From Bacteroidota bacterium (lineage in GTDB: Bacteria; Bacteroidota; Bacteroidia; Chitinophagales; Chitinophagaceae), in contig JAFDXY010000017.1 of NCBI GenBank assembly GCA_018267725.1, positions 1-38,319 on the forward strand: a stretch of DNA of 38,319 nucleotides. The letters are read 5' to 3'. Every line of letters starts with the position of its first letter. Position 1 is the first letter of the stretch. This document shows, piece by piece, positions 1-8,710 of this stretch. Both the position numbers and the translations under genes were made by a program. The notes beneath the pieces were generated by a model. That model had not been told where the DNA came from. It searched no databases and saw only the letters and a program-made list of their open reading frames with translations.

Positions 1-339
1 ACTTTTTTTCTTAGCAGCATCTTTATTTGCTTTGTAACGCATATCAGGTGTGCCATCTTTTTTAGTTGGGCCAGCAGGTGCAGTTTTTTTAGCAGCATCT
101 TTATTTTGTTTGTAACGCATATCTGGCGTACCATCTGCTTTTGTTTTAGCTGCCGGAGCTGGTTTAGAAGTTGCTTTAGTTTCTTTTGGTGGTGGTGGTG
201 CAGGTTTAACCTGTTTAGGGGTTGTTTTAACTTCTTTTGGTGGCGGCGGAGGTGCTTTTTTGTCGTTCTTTTTTGCTTGTGCAAAACTTAAAGTTGCTAT
301 GCAAACAATAGCAACTAATGTGGTGAGCATTTTTTTCAT
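1..339 (-). CDS. Secreted Pro/Lys-rich repeat protein, incomplete at the window edge
   Basis: The frame opens at the ATG ending at 339 and stays open for 113 codons to the window edge, so the C-terminus is missing. Residues 1-20 form a signal peptide (MKKMLTTLVAIVCIATLSFA, then Q). After it come two proline runs (about residues 30-34 and 48-51) in a lysine-rich stretch, then two near-identical copies, about 26 residues apart, of a unit with core DGTPDMRYK followed by NKDAAKK. I recognise this kind of short secreted repeat protein from Bacteroidota but know no function. The charge and proline content suggest an extended periplasmic or surface protein; this is inference. It is transcribed divergently from rpsA. 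A second in-frame ATG at codon 4 is possible, but codon 1 gives the better signal peptide. Confidence 0.75.
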   Translation of the reverse strand, partial: MKKMLTTLVAIVCIATLSFAQAKKNDKKAPPPPPKEVKTTPKQVKPAPPPPKETKATSKPAPAAKTKADGTPDMRYKQNKDAAKKTAPAGPTKKDGTPDMRYKANKDAAKKKS

Positions 340-408
340 ACTTGGTTTATTTTAGAGTTTGAAAATAATAATGTTTTTTGATAGAATAACTATTTTACTC
401 TTTAAAAA

Positions 409-473
409 ATGTCATAAAATATGTTGCCATGAAAACAGAACCCAAAAGCGAGCGTGGCAACAGGTGATGACAT
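409..473. other. Nested inverted repeat in the rpsA upstream region
   Basis: Two stems are nested. The outer is ATGTCAT (409-415) with ATGACAT (467-473). The inner is TGTTGCCA (422-429) with TGGCAACA (455-462), 8 bp perfect. The apical loop is 25 nt and includes GCGAGCG, which is GC-rich for this window. It lies between two divergent genes and upstream of the rpsA promoter box, so it is probably not part of the rpsA leader. It could be a REP-like repeat, a small RNA or a regulator site. Confidence 0.5.
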
Positions 474-531
474 AAGTACTAATGCCAACTACAAAAAACC
501 TTACTGTGTATGATTTTTAGCTTAAAAACCC

Positions 532-539
532 TACTTTTG
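532..539 (+). promoter_or_regulatory. Putative -7 promoter box for rpsA
   Basis: TACTTTTG matches the Bacteroidota TAnnTTTG element exactly and lies 31 nt before the rpsA ATG. No clear TTTG is seen at the usual -33 distance. The resulting leader would be about 25-30 nt and would contain the small AAAAAC/GTTTTT hairpin just before the start codon. Confidence 0.5.
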
Positions 540-570
540 CAACCCCGATTTAAAAACACGGGTTTTTATT

Positions 571-2469
571 ATGAATTTTATTGTTAAACAATTAAACGCA
601 GAAGCTCAGGAGAGTGCAGCAGCAGAAACTGTTGAAGCACCTACTGCGACAACAAACACACCTGCAGCAGAAGCTGTTGTTACAGCTCATGACGATTTTG
701 ACTGGAGTGTTGACAAACGTAATGTTAGCCACTACAGTGCAGATGAAAAAGTTAAATACGATAAAGTGTATGATAACACTTTTGTAACAATTGAAGATGG
801 CGAAATAATGAAAGGTTCAATTGTGGCTTTAACTAATACAGATGCCGTTATCAACATTGGTTTTAAAAGCGATGGTTTAATTTCTTTAAACGAATTTCGC
901 GATACACCGGGCATTAAAGTAGGCGATGAAGTAGAAGTAATGGTTGTAGAAAAAGAAGACCGCAACGGAAACTTATTCTTAAGCCGTAAATCTGCTCGCA
1001 TATTCCGTGCATGGCAACGTATTGTTGAAGTGCATAAAACAGGCGAAGTTGTTACCGGTTTAGTAACAAGCAAAACAAAAGGCGGATTAATTGTTGATGT
1101 ATTTGGAATGGAAACCTTTTTACCAGGCTCTCAAATTGATGTTAAACCTGTTACAGATTACGACCAATTTGTTGGAAAAACAATGGAATTTAAAGTAGTT
1201 AAAATTAACGAAACTATTAAGAATGCAGTTGTTTCTCACAAAGCATTAATTGAAAGCGATATTGAAGCACAACGTGCAGAAATAATGGGTAAATTAGAAA
1301 AAGGTCAAGTATTAGAAGGTACAGTTAAAAATATTACAGATTTTGGTGCATTTATGGATTTAGGCGGTTTAGACGGCTTATTATACATTACCGATATTTC
1401 ATGGGGAAGAATCTCTCACCCAAGTGAAGTATTAAAAATGGATCAAAAATTAAATGTGGTTGTATTAGATTTTGATGATGATAAAAAACGCATTAGTCTT
1501 GGTTTAAAACAATTAACTCCACATCCTTGGGAAGTATTACCAGAAGGCTTAGCTGAAGGTAGCATTGTAAAAGGTAAAGTAGTTAATATTGAAGATTATG
1601 GTGCATTCTTAGAAATTCAACCAGGCGTTGAAGGTTTAGTACACGTAAGTGAAATTACTTGGGCTAACACACCAATTAACGCTAAAGAATTCTTTAAATT
1701 AGGAGACGAATACGAAGCTAAAGTAGTTACATTAGATAAAGAAGCTCGCAAAATGAGTTTATCTATCAAACAAATGTCAGAAGATCCTTGGAGTACTATT
1801 GAAACTCGTTTTGCAGAAGGAAGCAAACACAAAGGGCTTGTTAAAAACATTACTCCTTACGGTGTGTTTGTTGAATTAGAAGCCGGCATTGGTGGAATGA
1901 TTCACATTAGCGATTTAAGTTGGTTAAAACGTTTAAACCACCCAAGTGAATACACAAAAGTTGGTGAAAATATTGATATCATTATTTTAGGTATTGATAA
2001 AGAAAATCGTAAACTACAATTAGGCCATAAACAATTAGAAGAAGATCCTTGGACTGCTTTAGAAGATACATTTGCCGTAGGTTCTTTACACGAAGCAACT
2101 GTAACTAAAAAAGATGACAAAGGTGCTATAGTACAATTGCCTTATGGTTTAGAAGGTTTTGTTCCGGGAAAACATCTTTTTAAAGAAGATGGTAAGCAAG
2201 TACAAGTTGATGATGCTGCACAATTTGTGGTTATTGAATTTGACCGCAACGAAAAAAGAATTGTGTTAAGCCATAGCCGTATTTGGGAACAAGCACATGC
2301 AGAAGAAAAAGAAACTGCAAAAAAAGAAGCTAAAGTAGAAGCAGAAAAAACTAAAAAAGCCGTAAAAGCTGTTCAAGCAAAAGTTGAAAAAGCTACCTTA
2401 GGCGATTTAGGAGCCTTAGCAGATATTCGTGCTAAATTAGAAGGTGAAAACTCAGAAGAAACTAAATAA
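571..2469 (+). CDS. rpsA: 30S ribosomal protein S1
   Basis: This 632-residue protein is bacterial ribosomal protein S1, which binds mRNA on the 30S subunit and helps initiate translation. Six S1 (OB-fold) repeats can be read, starting near residues 75, 157, 245, 330, 415 and 505; typical repeat cores are VKNITDFGAFMDLGGLDGLL and VVNIEDYGAFLEI. The first 40 residues are Ala/Thr-rich and acidic, and the C-terminus is a Lys/Ala/Glu-rich tail that may be helical. The length matches Bacteroidota S1. There is no Shine-Dalgarno sequence, as is usual in this phylum. A strong hairpin terminator follows directly, so the gene is probably transcribed alone. In Gammaproteobacteria S1 represses its own translation through its leader; nothing here shows that directly. 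Confidence 0.97.
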   Translation: MNFIVKQLNAEAQESAAAETVEAPTATTNTPAAEAVVTAHDDFDWSVDKRNVSHYSADEKVKYDKVYDNTFVTIEDGEIMKGSIVALTNTDAVINIGFKSDGLISLNEFRDTPGIKVGDEVEVMVVEKEDRNGNLFLSRKSARIFRAWQRIVEVHKTGEVVTGLVTSKTKGGLIVDVFGMETFLPGSQIDVKPVTDYDQFVGKTMEFKVVKINETIKNAVVSHKALIESDIEAQRAEIMGKLEKGQVLEGTVKNITDFGAFMDLGGLDGLLYITDISWGRISHPSEVLKMDQKLNVVVLDFDDDKKRISLGLKQLTPHPWEVLPEGLAEGSIVKGKVVNIEDYGAFLEIQPGVEGLVHVSEITWANTPINAKEFFKLGDEYEAKVVTLDKEARKMSLSIKQMSEDPWSTIETRFAEGSKHKGLVKNITPYGVFVELEAGIGGMIHISDLSWLKRLNHPSEYTKVGENIDIIILGIDKENRKLQLGHKQLEEDPWTALEDTFAVGSLHEATVTKKDDKGAIVQLPYGLEGFVPGKHLFKEDGKQVQVDDAAQFVVIEFDRNEKRIVLSHSRIWEQAHAEEKETAKKEAKVEAEKTKKAVKAVQAKVEKATLGDLGALADIRAKLEGENSEETK

Positions 2470-2492
2470 TTTTCAGTTTCTATAAATAAAAC

Positions 2493-2527
2493 AAAAAGCT
2501 CTCAGCAAAAATGTTGAGAGCTTTTTT
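2493..2527 (+). terminator. Rho-independent terminator after rpsA
   Basis: The stem is GCTCTCAGC (2498-2506) with GTTGAGAGC (2513-2521), including one G-U pair, with a 6-nt A-rich loop. It is preceded by five A and followed by six T (2522-2527). It begins 24 nt after the rpsA stop codon. Confidence 0.9.
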
Positions 2528-2590
2528 ATTGCTGTAAATATTGATTTTCATAATGCAACAAATTTTATCTTCGTCGCTAATCAACAGCTC

Positions 2591-5110
2591 ATGAAAATCA
2601 TCCCATTTATTTTTTCAATATTATTTTATTTTAATTTATATATACCTGCATCTGCACAAAGTATTTCTTCTTCCGAAATATATCTTCAATTAAAAAAATT
2701 AAAAACAACTGCAAGTGTATTATACATAGCTGCACATCCTGATGATGAGAATAATAGTTTACTTCCTTACTTAGCAAAAGAAAAACTTTATCGCACTGGC
2801 TATTTAAGTTTAACAAGAGGAGATGGCGGGCAAAATTTAATTGGCAACGAACAAGGTGTTGAGTTAGGAATGATTAGAACACAAGAATTATTAGCGGCCA
2901 GAAAAATTGATGGATGCGAACAATATTTTAGTACAGCTTATGAGTTTGGTTACAGTAAAAATGCAAAAGAAGCTCTTACTATTTGGGATAAAGAAAAAGT
3001 ATTAAGTGATGTTGTTTGGGTTATAAGGAAATTTCAGCCGGATATAATTATTACACGCTTTCCTGGCGATGCAAGAGCTGGGCACGGACATCATGCTGCC
3101 TCATCAATTATTGCTAACGAAGCATTTTATGCAGCAGCAGATCCTAAAAAATTTCCTGAACAATTTAAATATGGAGTAACCCCATGGCAAGCCAAAAGAA
3201 TTTTATGGAACACATTTAATTTTGGTGGAAACAATACAACCGCCGATAATCAACTTAAAATAGAAGTAGGGCAGTTCAATGCCTTATTGGGAGAGAGTTA
3301 CGGAGAAATTGGAGGTGAGGCAAGAAGCATGCACAAAAGTCAAGGTGAAGGCAGACCCAAAAGGAAAGGAAGTATTATAGAATATTTTACTACAACAGGT
3401 GGAGATACTGCAAAAACAGATTTAATGGATGGTATTATTACCGATTGGAATAAAATTTCTAATGGAACAGAAATAAATAATGAAATAGATAAAATAATTG
3501 CAAACTATAATGTTGCACATCCTGAAAACTCAGTTAAAGCTTTGGTTGAATTATATAAAAAAGTGCACACCCTATGGCCAAGTAGTTATGCATGGCTCAA
3601 TAAAAAATTGAATGATATTCAAGATGCCATTATTAATTGCAGTGGTTTATTTGCCGATGCTACTACGCAAGAAGAATTTGCATTAAGAGGAGATACTGTA
3701 AACGTTTCGTGCTTTATAAATAGTAGAAATTATAATAATATAATTTTTAAAGGTGTTAATATTCAAGGATTTCAGTTAGATACAGCAAATGTGTTAGAAG
3801 CAAACGTCAATCAAACTTATTCTATAAAAGTTAAATTAGTAAAGCCTTCCGAAGAAAATGAAACACAACCTTATTGGCTGCAACTACCGCAAACATTGGG
3901 AAATTTTACAGTAACCGAACAAAATTTAATTGGTAAAGCATGGAATGATCCGTTATTAACTGCAAGATTTAATTTTAGAATTGAGGATATAGATTTTTAT
4001 GTAAATAAACCTGTTGAATATAAATATATTGATCCTGTTAAGGGAGAAGTTTATCAGCCTTTTGTAATGATACCGCATCTTTCGGTTTCATTATCTCCAC
4101 ATGTTTTACTTTTAAATTTATTCCCTAAAAATAAAAGTATTAATAGCGATACTTTCTTTGTAAACTATCAATCAAACTTCTCAGGAAAAAATATTCCTGT
4201 TACATTATATGTTTTGCAAGACACAACTAAAACCGTTTTTGAAAATAAATTAATGAATTTTGAAAAGAATAAAAGCGATAGAATTGCTATTCCAGTAAAG
4301 GAGTTTTATAATTCCAAAAAAGGTAATGCAATTGAAGTAGCTATTCGTTTAAGCATAGACGGAAAAGATTATGTATATAACCAATACTTTGCAACCATTC
4401 AATACAATCATATTCCGAATATTCATTATTTCTTTAAAGACAAGATTAAGTTTATAAACGATCCCATAAAAACAATTGGTAAAAAAATAGGATATATACA
4501 AGGTCCCGGAGATAGAGTACCAGATGCAATAATACAAATGGGTTATGATATAAAATTTTTAAATGAAACAGATATTAAGCCTCAAGAATTAAAACAGTTT
4601 GATGCAATTATTGTTGGCATTAGAGCCTACAATTTATACGAATGGCTTACAGATAAAAATGATATATTAAATGAATATGTACACAATGGCGGCAACTTAA
4701 TTGTTCAATATATTAAAAGCAATACGGTTGGTTTAAAAAAAATACAAATAGGCTCATATCCTTTTACTGTTAGCACTGCTTCTCGTATTACCGAAGAAAA
4801 TGCTAAAGTAAATTTTTTATTACCGCAACATTCAGTATTAAATTATCCTAATAAAATAACGGAAAAAGATTTTGAGAATTGGGTGCAAGAAAGAAGTACT
4901 TATCAAGCAACGCAAATAGACGCTCATTTTGAAACACCAATAAGCATGCATGATACAGGCGAAAAAGATAGCAACGGAAGTTTATTAATTGCACCTTATG
5001 GCAAAGGAAATATTGCTTATGTAAGTTTAACTTTATTCAGACAGTTACCCGCAGGTGTATCGGGTTCATTTAAAATATTAGCTAATTTAATAGCATTACC
5101 CAAACATTAA
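2591..5110 (+). CDS. Secreted PIG-L family deacetylase with amidotransferase-like C-terminal domain
   Basis: An 839-residue protein with a signal peptide (about residues 1-23, ending ASAQ). The PIG-L/LmbE zinc deacetylase domain follows: AHPDDE at 48-53 supplies zinc ligands and the catalytic Asp, and HGHH at 165-168 supplies the remaining His. The family removes N-acetyl groups from GlcNAc-type substrates. The middle (about 340-620) looks like beta-sandwich material. About residues 640-839 resemble a class I glutamine-amidotransferase-like flavodoxin fold (IGYIQGPGDRVPDAIIQMGY, then DAIIVGIRAYN and GGNLIVQY), a layout I know from long Bacteroidota PIG-L proteins. It is followed at 4 nt by small membrane ORFs and a symporter, so deacetylation of a sugar and its uptake may be linked; this is inference. 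The exact substrate is unknown. Confidence 0.88.
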   Translation: MKIIPFIFSILFYFNLYIPASAQSISSSEIYLQLKKLKTTASVLYIAAHPDDENNSLLPYLAKEKLYRTGYLSLTRGDGGQNLIGNEQGVELGMIRTQELLAARKIDGCEQYFSTAYEFGYSKNAKEALTIWDKEKVLSDVVWVIRKFQPDIIITRFPGDARAGHGHHAASSIIANEAFYAAADPKKFPEQFKYGVTPWQAKRILWNTFNFGGNNTTADNQLKIEVGQFNALLGESYGEIGGEARSMHKSQGEGRPKRKGSIIEYFTTTGGDTAKTDLMDGIITDWNKISNGTEINNEIDKIIANYNVAHPENSVKALVELYKKVHTLWPSSYAWLNKKLNDIQDAIINCSGLFADATTQEEFALRGDTVNVSCFINSRNYNNIIFKGVNIQGFQLDTANVLEANVNQTYSIKVKLVKPSEENETQPYWLQLPQTLGNFTVTEQNLIGKAWNDPLLTARFNFRIEDIDFYVNKPVEYKYIDPVKGEVYQPFVMIPHLSVSLSPHVLLLNLFPKNKSINSDTFFVNYQSNFSGKNIPVTLYVLQDTTKTVFENKLMNFEKNKSDRIAIPVKEFYNSKKGNAIEVAIRLSIDGKDYVYNQYFATIQYNHIPNIHYFFKDKIKFINDPIKTIGKKIGYIQGPGDRVPDAIIQMGYDIKFLNETDIKPQELKQFDAIIVGIRAYNLYEWLTDKNDILNEYVHNGGNLIVQYIKSNTVGLKKIQIGSYPFTVSTASRITEENAKVNFLLPQHSVLNYPNKITEKDFENWVQERSTYQATQIDAHFETPISMHDTGEKDSNGSLLIAPYGKGNIAYVSLTLFRQLPAGVSGSFKILANLIALPKH

Positions 5111-5114
5111 TTTA

Positions 5115-5261
5115 ATGCAACAAAGAAAATCAATTACAGCAGTAGTAGTTATAGTTATAGGAATGATTATTGGCTTATTTTTAAAAAACGTAAAAACAGG
5201 TTTAATAATTGGTTTAGCATTGGGTTTATTAGCCGGCGGATTATTAAAAAACAGTAATTAA
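5115..5261 (+). CDS. Small glycine-rich membrane protein (48 aa)
   Basis: The ATG lies 4 nt after the PIG-L stop. The frame encodes 48 residues: a short basic start (MQQRKS), a hydrophobic helix (ITAVVVIVIGMIIGLFL), a KNVKTG turn, and a second glycine-rich hydrophobic helix (LIIGLALGLLAGGLL) ending KNSN. It reads as a two-helix membrane hairpin with glycine-zipper spacing. The tight spacing between two confident genes and the clean hydrophobic pattern argue that it is real. No function is recognised; it may associate with the SSS symporter encoded downstream. Confidence 0.6.
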   Translation: MQQRKSITAVVVIVIGMIIGLFLKNVKTGLIIGLALGLLAGGLLKNSN

Positions 5262-5267
5262 TTATTA

Positions 5268-5381
5268 ATGAAAAAAGATATTCCACTTTTTAAATCTTGG
5301 AAACAATGGTATATTTTAGTAACTGTACTACTTATTATATTAATTATTTTTTTCATGTGGCTAACTAAATATTTTGCATGA
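5268..5381 (+). CDS. Single-span membrane miniprotein overlapping the symporter gene (37 aa)
   Basis: A 37-residue frame 6 nt after the previous small gene. It has a polar start (MKKDIPLFKSWKQW), then one long hydrophobic helix (YILVTVLLIILIIFFMWL) and a short TKYFA tail. Its TGA overlaps the symporter ATG as ATGA, an arrangement that usually means translational coupling. Short membrane proteins encoded directly before SSS-family symporters are known in bacteria (for example DUF4212 and DUF997 partners), so a role as accessory subunit is reasonable. I do not recognise this one as a named family. Confidence 0.65.
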   Translation: MKKDIPLFKSWKQWYILVTVLLIILIIFFMWLTKYFA

Positions 5382-7084
5382 GCAGTTTAGATTGGATAGT
5401 ACTTTCGTTTACCTTAACAGCTATTATTATTTATGGCTTATACAAAAGCCGTACAAGCAAAAATTTAGAAGGTTATTTTTTAAGCAATCGTTCTATGCCT
5501 TGGTACATTGTGTTATTAAGCATAATGGGTACACAAGCAAGTGCCATTACTTTTTTATCTGCACCCGGGCAAGCTTTTACCGATGGGATGCGTTTTGTGC
5601 AATACTATTTCGGTTTACCAATTGCAATGATTGTGTTGTGCATCACTTTCGTTCCCATCTTCAAAAGGTTAAAAATTTTTACTGCGTATGAATATTTAGA
5701 ACAACGCTTTGATGTTAAAACAAGAACACTCACTTCGTTTTTATTTTTATTATCGCGTGGACTTTCAACAGGTATTAGTATTTATGCACCTTCCATTATT
5801 TTATCTTCTTTATTAGGCTGGGATATTTTTTGGACAAATATTGTAATGGGTGGTTTATTAATTATTTATACTGTTAGCGGTGGTGCAAAAGCAGTTGCCT
5901 ACACACAACAATTACAATTAATTATTATTATTGGAGGAATGATTGTAACAGGTTATGTTATTATGCATTTGCTGCCAGAAAACATTGGTTTTATTGATGC
6001 TTTGAAGATTAGTGGAAGAAACGGGAAAATGAATGTTATTACCACAGGCATTACTAATAAAGGTTTTAATTGGAAAGACAAATACAATATTATTAGCGGA
6101 ATTATTGGCGGCTTCTTTTTAGCATTAAGTTATTTTGGAACAGATCAAAGTCAGGTAGGAAGATATTTAACAGCTAAGAATGAAACAGAAAGTAAAGTAG
6201 GTTTATTAATGAATGGTGTAATAAAAGTACCTATGCAATTTTTAATTTTATTGTTAGGCGTCTTATTATTTACATTTTATCAATTTAAACAACAACCCGT
6301 TTTTTTCAATCCCGCTGTACAACAAAAAATGTTAAACAGCACTATGAAAGATAGTGTTGCCTCACTTGAAAAAAGCTTTTCATTATTAAATGAAGAAAAG
6401 CAAAGTGTTTTATCAAACTATAAAAAAGATACAGCTGTTGCTTTACAACAATTAGCAGTAATTAATAAAAAATCTGAAACTGTAAGAAGCAATTATAAAA
6501 ATTTAGTAAAGCAATTAAAAGCAGGAGATGATAATGATACCAATTATATTTTTTTACGATTTGTAGTTGATTATTTACCCAAAGGCTTAGTTGGTTTATT
6601 AATTGCTATTATTTTTTTGGCAGCATGGGGTTCTATTGCTGCTGCATTAAATTCTTTGGCAAGTTGCACTATGATTGATTTTCATAAGAAGTTTAGAAAC
6701 TTTAAGCATGATGATACCAATGAAATACTTAATAAAAAAGACTATCGTATTTCAAAATATTACACATTAGCTTGGGGTATTTTTTCTGTAATAGTTGCAG
6801 AATTTGCAACCGGTATGGGCAGTTTAATTGAGGCGGTTAATGTTTTAGGTTCTTTATTTTATGGTGTTATACTCGGCATTTTTTTAGTGGCATTTTATTG
6901 CAAAAAAATAAAAAGCAATGCCGTATTTGTTGCAGCATTAATTACCGAAATGATTGTTATTACTTTATTTCTATTAGATAAATATGAAATTATAGGCCTT
7001 GGGTTTTTATGGCTGAATGTTATAGGAGCATTGTTGGTATTAGGTTTTGCGTGGATAATACAAAAAATTTCATTCAGTAAATAA
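5378..7084 (+). CDS. Sodium:solute symporter (SSS family)
   Basis: A 568-residue integral membrane transporter of the SSS fold, which uses the sodium gradient to import a solute. Typical features are the N-terminal stretch EGYFLSNRSMPWYIVLLSIM, GTQASAITFLSAPGQAF at about 51-67, the TVSGGAKAVAYTQQLQ region at about 165-180, and SYFGTDQSQVGRYL at about 251-264. Between two membrane helices there is an 85-90-residue soluble insert (about 304-390) rich in Lys, Glu and Gln, probably helical or coiled-coil, not found in minimal SSS proteins. The substrate cannot be read from sequence; linkage to a PIG-L deacetylase suggests a sugar-like compound. The start is fixed by the ATGA overlap with the preceding miniprotein. 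Confidence 0.9.
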   Translation: MSSLDWIVLSFTLTAIIIYGLYKSRTSKNLEGYFLSNRSMPWYIVLLSIMGTQASAITFLSAPGQAFTDGMRFVQYYFGLPIAMIVLCITFVPIFKRLKIFTAYEYLEQRFDVKTRTLTSFLFLLSRGLSTGISIYAPSIILSSLLGWDIFWTNIVMGGLLIIYTVSGGAKAVAYTQQLQLIIIIGGMIVTGYVIMHLLPENIGFIDALKISGRNGKMNVITTGITNKGFNWKDKYNIISGIIGGFFLALSYFGTDQSQVGRYLTAKNETESKVGLLMNGVIKVPMQFLILLLGVLLFTFYQFKQQPVFFNPAVQQKMLNSTMKDSVASLEKSFSLLNEEKQSVLSNYKKDTAVALQQLAVINKKSETVRSNYKNLVKQLKAGDDNDTNYIFLRFVVDYLPKGLVGLLIAIIFLAAWGSIAAALNSLASCTMIDFHKKFRNFKHDDTNEILNKKDYRISKYYTLAWGIFSVIVAEFATGMGSLIEAVNVLGSLFYGVILGIFLVAFYCKKIKSNAVFVAALITEMIVITLFLLDKYEIIGLGFLWLNVIGALLVLGFAWIIQKISFSK

Positions 7085-7107
7085 ACTCTATAATTTCAGT
7101 TCATAAT

Positions 7108-7305
7108 TTAATAGCATAGTTTCTTGTGCAAATTTCTGGTTAAAAAATAACCTACTATCGGAACACATATAGTTATATAAATTAATGTTACTCTATTCGC
7201 TCTACTTATCTTATTTTCATTATAGCATTTATTAATTTTAGCAAGAGCTATAATCATCAGTACACAAGAAATAAAAACCATAAAAATTAAAAACGATACT
7301 TTCAT
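7108..7305 (-). CDS. Small two-helix membrane protein (65 aa)
   Basis: A 65-residue frame in the gap between the symporter and the GH13 gene, antisense to both. It has a hydrophobic helix at residues 3-22 (VSFLIFMVFISCVLMIIALA), a polar loop with KCYNENKISRAN, a second helix (LIYITICVPIVGYFL) and a basic end TRNLHKKLCY. The second helix and basic tail resemble the phospholipase D N-terminal membrane domain (PLDc_N) found in tiny membrane proteins. The composition is convincing, but no close homologue is recognised. Confidence 0.5.
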   Translation of the reverse strand: MKVSFLIFMVFISCVLMIIALAKINKCYNENKISRANRVTLIYITICVPIVGYFLTRNLHKKLCY

Positions 7306-7436
7306 TGCATTGATATTTATTTAAAGCTACACTATTTTCTAATACAAAATTTTTAATTATCTGATTATTAATAGTTAAACATAACAAGTTAGTATTTACA
7401 GATATTTGCAAAATATTCTTAGCAATAAAATTATTT

Positions 7437-8699
7437 ATGGCAGTACATTTTAAAACAGTAGATTGGGCAATTAATACTAATATATACGAAGTAAATATTC
7501 GTCAATATACTAAAGAAGGAACTTTTGCTGCCTTTGCCAAACACTTGCCACGCTTGAAAGATATGGGTGTTGAAACATTATGGCTAATGCCTATTACACC
7601 TATAAGTGTTGAAAAACGTCAAGGCAGTTTAGGTAGTTATTATGCTTGTAGCAGTTATACAACTATTAACCCTGAATTTGGAAGTTTAGCAGATTTTAAA
7701 ACCTTAGTTACACAAGCACACATATTAAAAATAAAAATAATTATTGATTGGGTAGCCAACCATACTGGTTATAATCATGCATGGACAAAAGAACATACCG
7801 ATTGGTATGAGAAAGATGAACATGGAAATTTTACAGAAAAAAACGGTTGGGCAGATGTTATTGATTTGAATTATAAAAATAATGAATTAAGAAAAGGAAT
7901 GATTGAAGCCATGCAATATTGGATTAACGAATGTGATATTGATGGTTTTAGATGTGATATGGCACATTTAGTTCCGTTAGATTTTTGGCAAGAAGCAAGA
8001 ACACAATGCGATAGTTTAAAAACTTTATTTTGGTTGGCAGAATGCGAAGAAGTAAAGTATCACGATGTTTTTGATGTAACCTACGCATGGCAGTGGATGC
8101 ACGCAACAGAAAAATTTGTAAAACATGAAATTGATATAAATGAATTATATAATGTGTTGCATACTTACTCGCAATATCCAAATGATGCTGCAAAATTATT
8201 TTTCACTACAAACCACGATGAAAATAGTTGGAATGGAACTGAATATGAAAAATATGGAAATCTTGCCAAAGCCTTAGCTGTATTTACTTTTACGTGGAAG
8301 GGCATTCCATTAATTTACAGCGGACAAGAGTTGCCCAATAATAAACGATTAAAATTTTTTGATAAAGATGAGATTGAATGGACTGAAAGTAAACAACCGT
8401 TATTGCATAATTTTTATAAACCATTAATTGCTTTGCATAAAACAGAAGTTATTGCAACAGGTGAAATATTTAATTTGCCCACCAGTAATAATTGCATGGC
8501 TTATTTAAGAAAGAAAGATGAAGAAGTTGTACTTGTAATTTTAAATCTTTCAAATAATGATAGAATTAAATTGTCTCTTTCGCATAGTTGGTTGCAAGGT
8601 AATTTTAGCAATGTATTTTCCGAATTAATTTATTCATTTAATGTAACTGAAACTTTTGAATTGCAAGCAGGAGAATATTTAGTATATGCTAAAAAATAA
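7437..8699 (+). CDS. GH13 alpha-amylase family enzyme, cytoplasmic
   Basis: A 420-residue glycoside hydrolase family 13 protein acting on alpha-glucosidic bonds. The four conserved regions are present: DWVANH (104-109), GFRCDMAH with nucleophile Asp174, the acid/base Glu202 in WLAECEE, and NHDEN with Asp261. A (beta/alpha)8 barrel is followed by a short C-terminal beta domain (about 340-420). There is no signal peptide, so the enzyme is intracellular and more likely acts on stored glycogen or imported maltodextrins. The length is near the lower end for GH13. A one-mismatch promoter box (GATATTTG, 7401-7408) precedes it. The neighbours give no pathway context. Confidence 0.9.
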   Translation: MAVHFKTVDWAINTNIYEVNIRQYTKEGTFAAFAKHLPRLKDMGVETLWLMPITPISVEKRQGSLGSYYACSSYTTINPEFGSLADFKTLVTQAHILKIKIIIDWVANHTGYNHAWTKEHTDWYEKDEHGNFTEKNGWADVIDLNYKNNELRKGMIEAMQYWINECDIDGFRCDMAHLVPLDFWQEARTQCDSLKTLFWLAECEEVKYHDVFDVTYAWQWMHATEKFVKHEIDINELYNVLHTYSQYPNDAAKLFFTTNHDENSWNGTEYEKYGNLAKALAVFTFTWKGIPLIYSGQELPNNKRLKFFDKDEIEWTESKQPLLHNFYKPLIALHKTEVIATGEIFNLPTSNNCMAYLRKKDEEVVLVILNLSNNDRIKLSLSHSWLQGNFSNVFSELIYSFNVTETFELQAGEYLVYAKK

Positions 8700-8710
8700 T
8701 AATAAATAGC

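Noticed and set aside
732..1073. Minus-strand frame of 113 codons in rpsA
   Set aside because: Shadow of the S1 reading frame; composition is not protein-like and there is no promoter or neighbour support.
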